DNA of 64,000 nucleotides from contig DATBRG010000035.1 of NCBI GenBank assembly GCA_036560445.1, forward strand, positions 20,392 to 84,391, given 5' to 3'. Position 1 is the stretch's first letter. Each line of letters opens with the position of its first letter. A model generated the notes under the pieces. The model worked only from the letters and a program-made list of their open reading frames with translations, was not told where the DNA came from and searched no databases. Positions 1 through 7,576 of the stretch are shown here, piece after piece. The position numbers and the translations under genes were made by a program. The stretch comes from DATBRG01 sp036560445. GTDB taxonomy: Bacteria; Pseudomonadota; Gammaproteobacteria; Burkholderiales; Methylophilaceae.

Positions 1-3
1 ATT

Positions 4-624
4 TTACCTATTCTGATTTTCAGGCAAGTTATCCAGAACAGTATTAACCACGGCTATCAGCTCTTCGTAACTGGCACCGCTGGTAGCCTGAACTGACATC
101 CCCTGATGGATGGTGGCGATATATTTGGCCAGGTCTGCCGCGTTGCTGTCGCCCGGCAAATCCCCTTGCTTTTGCGCCAGTTCAAAACGCTGTTTTAATC
201 GGTCTTCGTAGTTTTTTCTGTAGGTAATCAATTCCCTCTGTATCAGCTCTGAACCCTGCCCGCAGGATAGAGCGCCTTGCACTATCATGCAGCCGCGCGG
301 ATTGTTTGGATTAGTAAGCAGCTCGGCGGATTTTCTCAGGAATTTCTCAACCGCTTTGCGTGCGGTCGGCTCATGCATGGTAGCTTCGGCATAAGACACC
401 GGGCCGGCCAGGTATTTTGCCAGCGCCTTGCGGAACAATTCTTCCTTGTTGCCGAAAGCGGCATACAAGCTCGGCCGATTGATGCCCAAGGCATCGGTCA
501 ATTCGGCCATTGAAGCGCCTTCGTAGCCGCGCGTCCAGAACACATTGAGCGCTTTACCCAATGCTTCTTCGTGATCAAATGCCCGTGGGCGACCGCGTGT
601 TTTGTTTGGTTTGACTGTATTCAT
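4..624 (-). CDS. TetR/AcrR family transcriptional regulator
   Basis: This 206-residue protein has the TetR layout: an N-terminal helix-turn-helix at about residues 17-63, where GINRPSLYAAFGNKEELF is the recognition-helix signature, followed by an all-helical ligand domain. Length is normal for the family. It is transcribed away from the short-chain dehydrogenase at 762, and the shared intergenic region carries two similar operator-like palindromes. The usual arrangement would be a repressor of itself and of the dehydrogenase, released by a small electrophile or aldehyde; that ligand is inference from similar TetR/SDR pairs. The ATG at 624 is the only sensible start. The stop codon lies four bases from the window edge. 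Confidence 0.93.
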   Translation of the reverse strand: MNTVKPNKTRGRPRAFDHEEALGKALNVFWTRGYEGASMAELTDALGINRPSLYAAFGNKEELFRKALAKYLAGPVSYAEATMHEPTARKAVEKFLRKSAELLTNPNNPRGCMIVQGALSCGQGSELIQRELITYRKNYEDRLKQRFELAQKQGDLPGDSNAADLAKYIATIHQGMSVQATSGASYEELIAVVNTVLDNLPENQNR

Positions 625-655
625 AGCGTTTTTACCAAGTGATAATTTAATATTA

Positions 656-667
656 TACCTTTAGGTA
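656..667. promoter_or_regulatory. Candidate TetR operator 1
   Basis: TACCTTTAGGTA has perfect five-base arms around a TT centre and is followed by CAAAT. A second copy (14 of 17 bases shared over TACCkTTmrGTACAAAT) lies 55 bp downstream at 711. It sits between the TetR start and the -35 box of the divergent dehydrogenase promoter. Binding by the adjacent regulator is inferred. Confidence 0.6.
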
Positions 668-676
668 CAAATATAT

Positions 677-705
677 TTGACAATTAATTTTTACTCAACT
701 AATAT
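677..705 (+). promoter_or_regulatory. Sigma-70 promoter of the SDR gene
   Basis: A TTGACA -35 box at 677-682 and a TAATAT -10 box at 700-705 are separated by exactly 17 bases, a near-consensus sigma-70 promoter. The expected start of transcription falls inside the second operator at 711-722, so a bound repressor would block it. Confidence 0.75.
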
Positions 706-710
706 TTATT

Positions 711-722
711 TACCGTTCAGTA
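711..722. promoter_or_regulatory. Candidate TetR operator 2
   Basis: TACCGTTCAGTA followed by CAAAT repeats the site at 656-667. It overlaps the predicted transcription start of the dehydrogenase, the classical position for a repressor. Confidence 0.6.
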
Positions 723-761
723 CAAATTTAATCAATCTCACTAATTTAAAGGATGAACAAT

Positions 762-1505
762 ATGACTACCAATCAAGCAAAAGTAGCATTTATTACTGGC
801 GCAAACCGCGGCATTGGCTTTGAAACGGCCAAAGGTTTGGGCGAACTAGGCATTACTATCGTCATAGGTGCGCGGGACTTGCAAAAAGGCCGGGATGCGG
901 CCAGCCAACTACAAGTCATGGGAATCAAGGCCGAGGCGATTGCCTACGATGCAACCCAAGCCAAAGCAGCGGAATCGGCCTATGAATACCTGGATAAAAA
1001 GTTCGGCAAACTGGATATCCTGGTGAACAACGCCGGCATTTTAATTGAACAACTCGTAGGCAAGAACGACAGCAGTACAGTTGCCACTGATGTTTTACAG
1101 CAGTCTTTCCAGACTAATCTTTTCGCAGTGGTTGAATTAACGCAGAAACTGCTACCGCTTATCAAGAAATCCTCTGCAGGCCGTATTGTTAACCTTTCCA
1201 GTATATTGGCTTCGCTTACTTTACACAGCATGCCCGGCTCACCTATAGCTCCGGCTAAAGCCTTTGCCTATAACGCCTCCAAGACTGCGCTGAATGCATA
1301 TACCATTCACCTGGCAAATGAGCTCAGTGACACAACTATCAAAGTGAATTCTGCACATCCGGGCTGGGTAAAAACCGAGCTGGGTGGGCCTGGCGCACCT
1401 ATGGAAGTTGCTGATGGAGGCAAAACCAGCGTGGATCTGGCAATGCTGGATGATAATGGCCCCAGCGGTGGATTCTTCCATCAGGGCGAGGCCTTGCCCT
1501 GGTAA
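762..1505 (+). CDS. Short-chain dehydrogenase/reductase (SDR), classical type
   Basis: The product is an NAD(P)-dependent oxidoreductase of the classical SDR family. Counted from the ATG at 762 (247 residues) it has the cofactor motif TGANRGIG (12-19), NNAG (89-92), a catalytic serine in NLSS (about 147) and YNASK with Tyr170 and Lys174. The ATG at 753 touches the AAAGG ribosome-binding site at 748-752, so the ATG at 762, nine bases downstream, is the better start. It resembles carbonyl reductase-type SDRs. The substrate cannot be read from the sequence. Divergence from a TetR gene with paired operators suggests induction by a carbonyl or xenobiotic compound. Confidence 0.93.
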   Translation: MTTNQAKVAFITGANRGIGFETAKGLGELGITIVIGARDLQKGRDAASQLQVMGIKAEAIAYDATQAKAAESAYEYLDKKFGKLDILVNNAGILIEQLVGKNDSSTVATDVLQQSFQTNLFAVVELTQKLLPLIKKSSAGRIVNLSSILASLTLHSMPGSPIAPAKAFAYNASKTALNAYTIHLANELSDTTIKVNSAHPGWVKTELGGPGAPMEVADGGKTSVDLAMLDDNGPSGGFFHQGEALPW

Positions 1506-1541
1506 TAAAATCAGCAGTCAATGCAATGGATTGGGGGCATT

Positions 1542-1775
1542 GTGAGAAAACTCAGATATAAATTTCGCCGGGCAGCTTTTGCGCTTGCTATGTCATTTAC
1601 TACAGCCTTCATACTGTCTGGTGCGCTTAGCTATTTGCATGCCCCACCCGGTGCATTTATCATGAAAAACTGGTTCAATGCTTTTATTACAGCATGGCCC
1701 CTTGTCTTTATCAGCATCATGGTCATTGCGCCTTTGGTAGACAAGTTTATTAACCTGATAGTGGAAGATCACTGA
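1542..1775 (+). CDS. DUF2798 family small membrane protein
   Basis: This small protein has two predicted membrane helices (roughly FALAMSFTTAFILSGALSYL and WPLVFISIMVIAPLVDKFI) and matches DUF2798, whose members are about 70-80 residues with the same FAxxMSxxxxxxxSG and AWPLxFxxxxxxAPLV features. A GTG at 1542 follows a GGGGG stretch and gives 77 residues; an in-frame ATG at 1521 would add seven residues but has no ribosome-binding site. Its stop lies three bases before arfB, so the two are probably co-transcribed. The function of the family is unknown. Confidence 0.75.
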   Translation: MRKLRYKFRRAAFALAMSFTTAFILSGALSYLHAPPGAFIMKNWFNAFITAWPLVFISIMVIAPLVDKFINLIVEDH

Positions 1776-1778
1776 TTC

Positions 1779-2183
1779 TTGCTGCCCATTGTTATCCCTG
1801 AGCATGAGTACGAACTGACTGCCATACGTGCACAGGGTGCGGGTGGGCAGAACGTCAACAAGGTATCCAGCGCGATTCATCTGCGGTTTGATATTAAGGT
1901 TTCCAGCCTGAGTGAGGCACACAAGCTGCGGTTGCTGGCGCTACGTGACCAACGCATCACTGATGAAGGCGTGTTGGTTATCAAGGCGCAGCAGCACCGT
2001 AGCCAGGAGCTCAACAAGCAGGATGCGATTGCGCGCTTGCACGAGTTTGTGAATAGCGTTGCCAGGCCACCAGTCATCAGGCGCGCAACCAAGCCGACCT
2101 TGGGTTCCAAAAAACGCAGGCTGGAGGGTAAGGCGCTACGTGGGCAGATCAAGGCCATGCGTGGCAAAGTGAGCGATTTGTGA
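1779..2183 (+). CDS. arfB: Alternative ribosome-rescue factor ArfB (YaeJ)
   Basis: The 134-residue protein is a close match to ArfB, a peptidyl-tRNA hydrolase that releases nascent chains from ribosomes stalled on truncated mRNAs. The catalytic GGQ motif is at residues 22-24 in the characteristic context AIRAQGAGGQNVNK. The C-terminus is Lys/Arg-rich and ends in KAMRGKVSDL, the tail that threads into the empty mRNA channel. The start is a TTG at 1779 with GGAAG 11 bases upstream. Length and both functional regions are intact. Confidence 0.95.
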   Translation: MLPIVIPEHEYELTAIRAQGAGGQNVNKVSSAIHLRFDIKVSSLSEAHKLRLLALRDQRITDEGVLVIKAQQHRSQELNKQDAIARLHEFVNSVARPPVIRRATKPTLGSKKRRLEGKALRGQIKAMRGKVSDL

Positions 2184-2324
2184 TGCGGCCGCTTTTGTCA
2201 GGAGATATAGGGAGGCCATAAGTACGGTTCTGCACAGAGCGTAATTATGTTCTATATACTGGTGATACCCTGATTTCGCTAATTTTTCTAAATCGGGCTC
2301 ACAACTCATAAGGGGAAAGTTCAT

Positions 2325-3050
2325 ATGCCGGACCTACACACCCCCCTACAAAACCATCTACTTGATGCCTTACTGGTGGCGGAATATGACCGTCTGTTTC
2401 CGTCTCTTGAGCTAATGGAGATGCCGCTTGGCCAGGCACTCTATGAATCCGGCGAACAGTTGAAGTACGTCTATTTCCCGACCACTTGCATCGTTTCGCT
2501 GCTGTATGTCATGGAGAATGGAGCATCGGCCGAAATCGCGGTGATTGGTAATGAAGGCATCCTTGGCATTTCACTATTTATGGGTGGCGAAACTACGCCC
2601 AATCGTGCCGTGGTGAAAAGCGCAGGTCACGGTTACCGGCTTAAGGCGCAGTTGCTCAAGAATGAATTCAATCGCGCCGGGCCAGTGTTGCGTTTGCTGC
2701 TACGCTACACTCAGGCGCTGATTACCCAGATGTGCCAGACTTCGGCATGTAATCGGCATCATTCGGTGGAGCAGCAACTTTGTCGCTCGCTGCTATTGAG
2801 CATAGATCGTCTTTCCAGCGATGAATTAATTACTACTCAGGAGTTGATCGCCAACATGCTGGGTGTACGTCGCGAGGGCGTTACCGAAGCCGCAGGTACA
2901 TTACAACGTGCAGGTTTGATTGAATACAGCCGTGGCCGGATCAAGGTGTTGAACAGGCCAGCTCTGGAAGCGCGGGTTTGCGAGTGCTATCAAGTAGTCA
3001 AAACCGAGTTTGATCGCTTGCTTCCATCCTTTCACGGCATAGCCCGTTAA
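2325..3050 (+). CDS. Crp/Fnr family transcriptional regulator (atypical), copy 1
   Basis: The 241-residue protein has an N-terminal cyclic-nucleotide-binding-like beta-roll (features YVYFPTTCIVSLL and VIGNEGILGISLFMGG) and a C-terminal winged helix (TTQELIANMLGVRREGVTEAAG, then SRGRIKVLNRPALE). It lacks the FNR iron-sulfur cysteine cluster and the canonical cAMP pocket, as in the large uncharacterised Crp/Fnr subgroup of betaproteobacteria. A paralogue follows at 3203. The surrounding genes encode envelope-stress proteins, so it probably controls that block; this is inference. Its ligand is unknown. Confidence 0.9.
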   Translation: MPDLHTPLQNHLLDALLVAEYDRLFPSLELMEMPLGQALYESGEQLKYVYFPTTCIVSLLYVMENGASAEIAVIGNEGILGISLFMGGETTPNRAVVKSAGHGYRLKAQLLKNEFNRAGPVLRLLLRYTQALITQMCQTSACNRHHSVEQQLCRSLLLSIDRLSSDELITTQELIANMLGVRREGVTEAAGTLQRAGLIEYSRGRIKVLNRPALEARVCECYQVVKTEFDRLLPSFHGIAR

Positions 3051-3121
3051 AGTTACATCTGTAGTATTTGCTAGCGATGGTAGTAGTCATAGTCATTGCT
3101 TGAAAAATCATGCCTTATGTT

Positions 3122-3152
3122 GGTCAGCGTACAGATTCGGTCAGCGCGACAG
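3122..3152. promoter_or_regulatory. Degenerate direct repeat resembling the stress-block motif
   Basis: Two copies of GGTCAGCG lie at 3122 and 3139, each followed by an ACAG element. Read on the minus strand they give TCTGTACGCTGACCAAC and CTGTCGCGCTGACCGAA, which partly match the GTCTGTnCGCTAGCGnAC motif at 4959, 5041 and 8598. The position, about 50-80 bp before the second Crp/Fnr gene, fits a regulatory site. The match is imperfect. Confidence 0.35.
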
Positions 3153-3202
3153 TCTATCTTTCTAATTTCTCGCTTCAATCAGCTTAACTATAGAGATTAC
3201 AG

Positions 3203-3910
3203 GTGCCTATTCAAGCCGTCCTTGCCAGCAATCGCTTATTGGCAACCCTACCCATTGAAGATCGTCTACGCATGATGGAAAACTGCGAATCGATTGAAGT
3301 TCGGTTTGCGGAAGTACTAAGTAAGCCTGGCGAACCTATTTTGTATGCATACTTTCCTGCTAGCTGCGTTATTTCTTCTGTCATGCCTAGCGATAGTGGA
3401 GTGCAGCTAGAAGTCGGGTTAATAGGTAACGAAGGAATGCTCGGTATGCCCCTCATGCTGGGTGTCGATACCGCGCCATTTCATAGTGCGATTCAGTGCT
3501 CAGGCTTGGTCATACGTATAGCTACGCCATTGTTTTTGTTGGAGATTGAACGCAGCCTGGTATTGCAAAAAAGGTTGAAGAGCTATTTATATGTGTCGAT
3601 CAGGCAACTCGCCCAGACTGCTACCTGCAACCGATTTCATGAGGTATTGCAGCGCCTGGCACGCTTGCTGCTGATGATTCGGGATAGAACACATTCAGAT
3701 GAATTTCACATTACTCAGGAGTTGCTGGCCCATATGCTGGGGGTACGTCGTGTTGGGGTCACCAAAGCCGCGGGTTCGTTGCAGCATGAAAAATTTATCA
3801 GTTATAGCCGCGGCGAAGTCAAGATTCACAATGTTGTTGGGCTGGAGTCCGTGTCTTGCCGTTGCTACAACGCTGATAAGGAGATTTACGACCATATCAT
3901 GAATGGTTAA
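3203..3910 (+). CDS. Crp/Fnr family transcriptional regulator (atypical), copy 2
   Basis: This 235-residue protein is a paralogue of the product at 2325, with the same beta-roll landmarks (YAYFPASCVISSV, LIGNEGMLGMPLMLG) and winged helix (ITQELLAHMLGVRRVGVTKAAG, SRGEVKIHN). The two remain clearly different over much of their length, so the duplication is not recent. The start is a GTG at 3203 just after an AGG. No FNR-type cysteine cluster is present. Two adjacent paralogues suggest hierarchical or antagonistic control of one regulon, which is inference. Confidence 0.9.
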   Translation: MPIQAVLASNRLLATLPIEDRLRMMENCESIEVRFAEVLSKPGEPILYAYFPASCVISSVMPSDSGVQLEVGLIGNEGMLGMPLMLGVDTAPFHSAIQCSGLVIRIATPLFLLEIERSLVLQKRLKSYLYVSIRQLAQTATCNRFHEVLQRLARLLLMIRDRTHSDEFHITQELLAHMLGVRRVGVTKAAGSLQHEKFISYSRGEVKIHNVVGLESVSCRCYNADKEIYDHIMNG

Positions 3911-4010
3911 TTTAGCTACCTAGCTTACGCACTAGTTGTCAGGCTACCCAGCCTAACTTAAGCCATTTTCATCTTTTTCCAGACCGTTCTTTTTCTGATA
4001 ACTGACCCTG

Positions 4011-4157
4011 CTATAGGCTTCGACCCTGAATAACCCGTACCAATACAACCACGATTGCGATGATCAGCAGAACATGGATAAATCCACCCATGGTGTAGGA
4101 TGTTACTAATCCAAGTGCCCACAAAATAATTAAAATTACTGCAATAGTTTCAAGCAT
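4011..4157 (-). CDS. lmo0937-type small membrane protein
   Basis: Starting at the ATG at 4157, preceded by AGGAA, the product is 48 residues: MLETIAVILIILWALG, then VTSYTMGGFIHVLL and a short Arg-containing tail. This is the lmo0937-family pattern of two short hydrophobic helices around TSYTMGG. A longer reading frame runs to 4256, but those extra 33 residues overlap palindromic sequence and are not part of the family. Such genes recur in bacterial stress cassettes; no biochemical role is known. Confidence 0.85.
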   Translation of the reverse strand: MLETIAVILIILWALGLVTSYTMGGFIHVLLIIAIVVVLVRVIQGRSL

Positions 4158-4196
4158 TTTCGGTATTCCTATTCTGACAAAGCCACTCAGTTGGAT

Positions 4197-4214
4197 GAAA
4201 CCTTTAAAGGTTTC
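4197..4214. repeat. Perfect 18-bp palindrome
   Basis: GAAACCTTTAAAGGTTTC is a perfect inverted repeat with no spacer, 40 bases upstream of the start of the 48-residue membrane protein on the minus strand. The position suits an operator or a leader hairpin for that gene. Confidence 0.55.
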
Positions 4215-4243
4215 AACATTGATTCCTGGGTGGAAGATTGATA

Positions 4244-4275
4244 GATATACCTCCACAAATTTGCAGAGGTATATC
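4244..4275. repeat. Inverted repeat with 10-bp arms
   Basis: GATATACCTC at 4244-4253 pairs perfectly with GAGGTATATC at 4266-4275 across a 12-base spacer. It lies between the stop of the His-rich protein gene (4288) and the promoter region of the small membrane protein. No U-run follows on either strand, so it may be an mRNA 3'-end stabiliser or an operator rather than a standard terminator. Confidence 0.5.
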
Positions 4276-4287
4276 CATGACTAAGCT

Positions 4288-4749
4288 TTAATGACGATCA
4301 TGTCCACGATCGTGGCCGTTACCTCGGTGGTCATCACCGCGGTGGTCGTTTCCTTGGTTATCATGGTCGTTATTACCACGTCCGTCATATCCGCCATCAT
4401 GGTGGTCACGATGCTGTTCCTGGTAACGTGGGGCATACTCATGGTTGTACCAGTTGTCCTGTACAAAATAGACACGTTCGTTACAGGCACCATATTCGTT
4501 ACAGTGTTGTGCCCAATGCCTGCGATGGCCGGGTGGGACGCGTAGATAGACTGGCTCGCCTTCATAGTCGCTGCGTTGGATTATTCGAGGCTGGCTATAG
4601 TAAGTTTGCGGTTGCGGGTAGTCACCAACATCGAGGCGTCCATAAAATCCTGGCTGGCCAATGCTAACCGATACACCAACGTCGGCCGCGAATGCAGGAG
4701 TGGCAATGCTGGCAGCTGTAATTGCTGCTGCGATAAGTAAACGTTTCAT
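4288..4749 (-). CDS. Periplasmic protein with His/Asp/Gly-rich tail
   Basis: The 153-residue product begins with a clear signal peptide (MKRLLIAAAITAASIATPAFA, cleavage after AFA). Next comes a domain containing VSIGQPGFYGRLDVG, PVYLRVPPGHRRHWAQHC and VYFVQDNWYNHEY. I recognise this as a small conserved betaproteobacterial periplasmic family without assigned function. The last 45 or so residues are almost entirely His, Asp, Gly, Asn and Arg, which could bind metal (inference). The ATG at 4749 has AGGAGA upstream. Its context in the stress block suggests an envelope-stress role. Confidence 0.8.
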   Translation of the reverse strand: MKRLLIAAAITAASIATPAFAADVGVSVSIGQPGFYGRLDVGDYPQPQTYYSQPRIIQRSDYEGEPVYLRVPPGHRRHWAQHCNEYGACNERVYFVQDNWYNHEYAPRYQEQHRDHHDGGYDGRGNNDHDNQGNDHRGDDHRGNGHDRGHDRH

Positions 4750-4958
4750 AATGAATCTCCTGTGTTTCCTGATTAAGCTACGGAAGCATGCCCCGATGGT
4801 CTGGCGCTACGTTGATAGGTTTGAGGGGATCAATACGCATGTAACATGCTGTTATCTACCTACACGATATGATCAGCAACGATCTGTGACATTCGATGGC
4901 CTCATTCGTACGGCCTGGAAGTAGCTACACCGCCACTATCTGCTCCTGCTCAATTGAT

Positions 4959-4976
4959 GTCTGTACGGTAGCGCTC
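4959..4976 (+). promoter_or_regulatory. Stress-block motif, copy A
   Basis: GTCTGTACGGTAGCGCTC matches the motif GTCTGTnCGCTAGCGnAC. It lies about 210 bases upstream of the His-rich protein start and 260 upstream of the phospholipase D start. Confidence 0.5.
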
Positions 4977-5040
4977 ATATGCGAGAAGGTATGACTTGGA
5001 CTTATAGAACCAGCCTCTCCTGGGTTCGTCAGGTATGTGT

Positions 5041-5058
5041 GTACGCTAGCGCACGGAC
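5041..5058 (-). promoter_or_regulatory. Stress-block motif, copy B
   Basis: Read on the minus strand this is GTCCGTGCGCTAGCGTAC, 16 of 18 positions agreeing with copy C at 8598. The core GTnCGCTAGCGnAC is nearly self-complementary, which suits a dimeric regulator. Confidence 0.55.
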
Positions 5059-5236
5059 GGCTGAAGCCATTTGCGCTAATTTTGGCAGAATCACGTGGCA
5101 GGCCTAAGTTCCCTGACATTCCCTTTCATAGGGATGATCTTTGCCACGCATATTTATATGGCCGCTTCCTTAATTTTGTCTCTTGTATTTTGATTAAGCA
5201 GACGCTTTAGGATGACAAATTTAGAGAGATACATAG

Positions 5237-6625
5237 ATGTATTTAGAAAACATTAAGTCCGGCATCGCAAACTTCAGTTTAGCCTCTGGCCTACTTTTAC
5301 TTGCGGGATGCAGTTCAATCCCTACCATGGTGCCTGATATGGAACAAAAACCAGCGCAAGTACAGCTTGAAGGCACGCATGGCCCGTTGACACCAAAGCA
5401 AACCAAGGCAATTCTAACCAAACTCAAGAAGAATGGTGATGACACCGATATTTTTGACAAGCATCTTGCGCTGGAGGCAGAAATTGTCGACAGCCCGCTA
5501 GTAGTTGGTAACAAAGTTGAGCTGCTGGTTGATGGCCCAACCACTTACCGTGCCATGTATGCCGCCATAGAGGCCGCGACTGACGATATCAACATGGAGA
5601 CCTTTATCATGGAGGATGATGAGATAGGTCGTGGGTTTCTTGAGCTTTTAACCAGGAAGCAGCAGAGCGGTGTGCAGGTGAACCTGATTTATGACAGCGT
5701 GGGTTCTATCAACACTCCCAAAGCTTTCTTCAAACCTTTGATCGAGAGCGGCGGCAATGTGCTGGAATTCAACCCGATCAACCCGCTAGACTCACGCAAA
5801 AGCTGGGAATTTAACCGGCGTGATCACCGCAAGTTATTAGTTGTAGATGGGCAGGTGGCTTTTGTTGGCGGTATCAATATCAGCAGTGTGTATTCAAGTG
5901 GCTCATTCGGCAGGTCTGAAAAACCTAAGGGTGATTTGCCATGGCGCGATACTCATTTGCGTATTGAGGGCCCTGTAGTGAGTGAATTCCAGGATCTGTT
6001 TATGACTACATGGACCGAACAGCAGGGCATCTTGCTGGCAATCAGAGAGTATTACCCTATGCCTAGAGGCCAGGGTAACGAGGTGGTACGTGCCATTGGC
6101 AGCTCACCTCAGGAGCCCTATAACCAGATGTATGTCACCTTGCTATCGGCAATTAATAGTTCGGAGACCCAGGTTTTACTGACAAACGCCTATTTCGTAC
6201 CCGATCCTAAGCTATTGGCAGCATTGAAGGAAGCGGCTGCACGTGGGGTAGATGTACGCTTGTTGTTGCCTGCGAAAACAGACTCGGTACTGGTGTTTTA
6301 TGCTTCGCGTTCCTATTACGATGAGTTACTGAGTGCGGGTGTGAAAATCTATGAACGGCAGGATGCATTCTTGCACGCCAAAACCGCGCTGGTGGATGGT
6401 GTATGGTCGACCATAGGCTCGACCAATCTCGATTGGCGCAGCTTCACTAACAATCAGGAGATCAATGCGGTCATGCTGGGGCAGGATTTTGGTAGCCAAA
6501 TGCAAACCTTGTTCGAGAAAGACCTGGAAGATTCCAAGCAGATTACGCTTGAGGATTGGAGAAAGCGTTCAATCTCCGTCCGCATAAAAGAAGGGGCCGC
6601 ACGTTTGTGGGCGCACTGGTTATAA
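5237..6625 (+). CDS. Phospholipase D-family lipoprotein, cardiolipin synthase C-like
   Basis: This 462-residue protein carries a lipoprotein signal ending in the lipobox LLAGC (Cys25) and two PLD phosphotransferase motifs: H197-R-K199 with D204, and H380-A-K382 with D387. The second is followed by GSTNLDWRS, as in bacterial cardiolipin synthases. Two HKD motifs form one active site, so the enzyme should be active. ClsC-type proteins make cardiolipin from phosphatidylglycerol and phosphatidylethanolamine; which reaction this one performs is uncertain. A lipid-anchored form in a stress block suggests phospholipid remodelling. The gene at 6651 follows by 25 bases and is probably co-transcribed. 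Confidence 0.9.
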   Translation: MYLENIKSGIANFSLASGLLLLAGCSSIPTMVPDMEQKPAQVQLEGTHGPLTPKQTKAILTKLKKNGDDTDIFDKHLALEAEIVDSPLVVGNKVELLVDGPTTYRAMYAAIEAATDDINMETFIMEDDEIGRGFLELLTRKQQSGVQVNLIYDSVGSINTPKAFFKPLIESGGNVLEFNPINPLDSRKSWEFNRRDHRKLLVVDGQVAFVGGINISSVYSSGSFGRSEKPKGDLPWRDTHLRIEGPVVSEFQDLFMTTWTEQQGILLAIREYYPMPRGQGNEVVRAIGSSPQEPYNQMYVTLLSAINSSETQVLLTNAYFVPDPKLLAALKEAAARGVDVRLLLPAKTDSVLVFYASRSYYDELLSAGVKIYERQDAFLHAKTALVDGVWSTIGSTNLDWRSFTNNQEINAVMLGQDFGSQMQTLFEKDLEDSKQITLEDWRKRSISVRIKEGAARLWAHWL

Positions 6626-6650
6626 GCCGTTACCGGCACCGAGATTCGCA

Positions 6651-7568
6651 ATGCAGATGAGGCCCGCGGGATATAGTCTGGCTAGATGGTTGTTGAGCAC
6701 GCTCCCGCTTTACTTACTGATCTGTTTTTCCAGCACTCTTGCTTTTGCCGCTGAGCCAGATATGTCTGCCGCAGCGCTAAAGATCAAGTACACAGAATTA
6801 AACAAGCAGCTTCTTAATAACCAGTTCCAACGGCCGTTGTATCTAAATTCTGCCGAATCTTCACATGATCTGAAGGGTGATATCTATGCCGTGGTGGATT
6901 ATTCTTTCCCCGCGGTAAGCTCGGCGCTCAATAATCCTGAGCACTGGTGTGATCTACTTATACTGCATGTGAATATCAAATACTGCCGTGCTACTAACAC
7001 TAAGACTGGCCCCGTACTAACTGTCAATCTTGGTCAAAAGTACGATCAGCCTTTAGCAGATACCTATGTTGGCCTATTCAACTATCGAGGTGTGACGGCA
7101 ACGTCGGATTATTTTGCCATAGAACTCAGTGCCGACAGCGGCCCCTTGGGGACACATGACTACAAAATGTGGATTGAGGCTACACCGCTTAAGGATAAAC
7201 GCACTTTTATCCATTTTTCCTATGCTTATTCTTTTGGCTTGGCCGGACGGCTTACCATGCAGAGCTATCTGGCAACATTAGGTCGGGGAAAGGTTGGATT
7301 CACAGTGATTGGGCAGCTCGCCAATGGCCAACCCAGCTACATTCAAGGTGTGCGTGGCGTAGTGGAACGCAATACCATGCGCTACTACTTGGCTATTGAT
7401 GCCTATCTTGCGGCGCTGACCCTGCCGCCTGAAGAGCAGTTGGAGAAGCGCTTGCAACGTTGGTATAACGGTACTGACCAGTATGCGCTGCAGCTGCACG
7501 AAGTTGAGTGGACGGACTATCTGGAAATGAAACATAAGGAGTATGACCGTCAGCAGCCAGTTCAATAA
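6651..7568 (+). CDS. Conserved exported protein of unknown function
   Basis: The 305-residue product starts with a long signal peptide (hydrophobic core WLLSTLPLYLLICFSSTLAF, likely cleavage after AFA). The mature part has no motif I can name. It contains HWCDLLILHVNIKYC, a pair of cysteines that may form a disulfide, and a beta-rich centre (VGLFNYRGVTATSDYFAIELS). No membrane segment follows the signal peptide, so it should be periplasmic or outer-membrane associated. It begins 25 bases after the lipoprotein phospholipase D and probably works with it, but no biochemical role can be assigned. Confidence 0.75.
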   Translation: MQMRPAGYSLARWLLSTLPLYLLICFSSTLAFAAEPDMSAAALKIKYTELNKQLLNNQFQRPLYLNSAESSHDLKGDIYAVVDYSFPAVSSALNNPEHWCDLLILHVNIKYCRATNTKTGPVLTVNLGQKYDQPLADTYVGLFNYRGVTATSDYFAIELSADSGPLGTHDYKMWIEATPLKDKRTFIHFSYAYSFGLAGRLTMQSYLATLGRGKVGFTVIGQLANGQPSYIQGVRGVVERNTMRYYLAIDAYLAALTLPPEEQLEKRLQRWYNGTDQYALQLHEVEWTDYLEMKHKEYDRQQPVQ

Positions 7569-7576
7569 CCAATTAA

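Larger units (their letters stand above)
4750..5236. other. Gene-free divergent region with two motif copies
   Basis: These 487 bases separate the His-rich protein gene (minus) from the phospholipase D gene (plus). I find no convincing reading frame: the minus-strand frame at 4925-5119 has no family resemblance or ribosome-binding site. The region holds two copies of the near-palindromic GTCTGTnCGCTAGCGnAC motif in opposite orientations, listed separately, and probably carries the promoters of both genes. Confidence 0.6.

Noticed and set aside
4291..4545. Plus-strand hydrophobic frame opposite the His-rich protein
   Set aside because: The apparent Val/Ile-rich peptide is the antisense of GAC/CAC-rich codons; the minus-strand gene has a signal peptide and ribosome-binding site.
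4925..5119. Small minus-strand gene in the 4750-5236 gap
   Set aside because: No ribosome-binding site, no recognisable composition, and it overlaps two copies of the regulatory motif.
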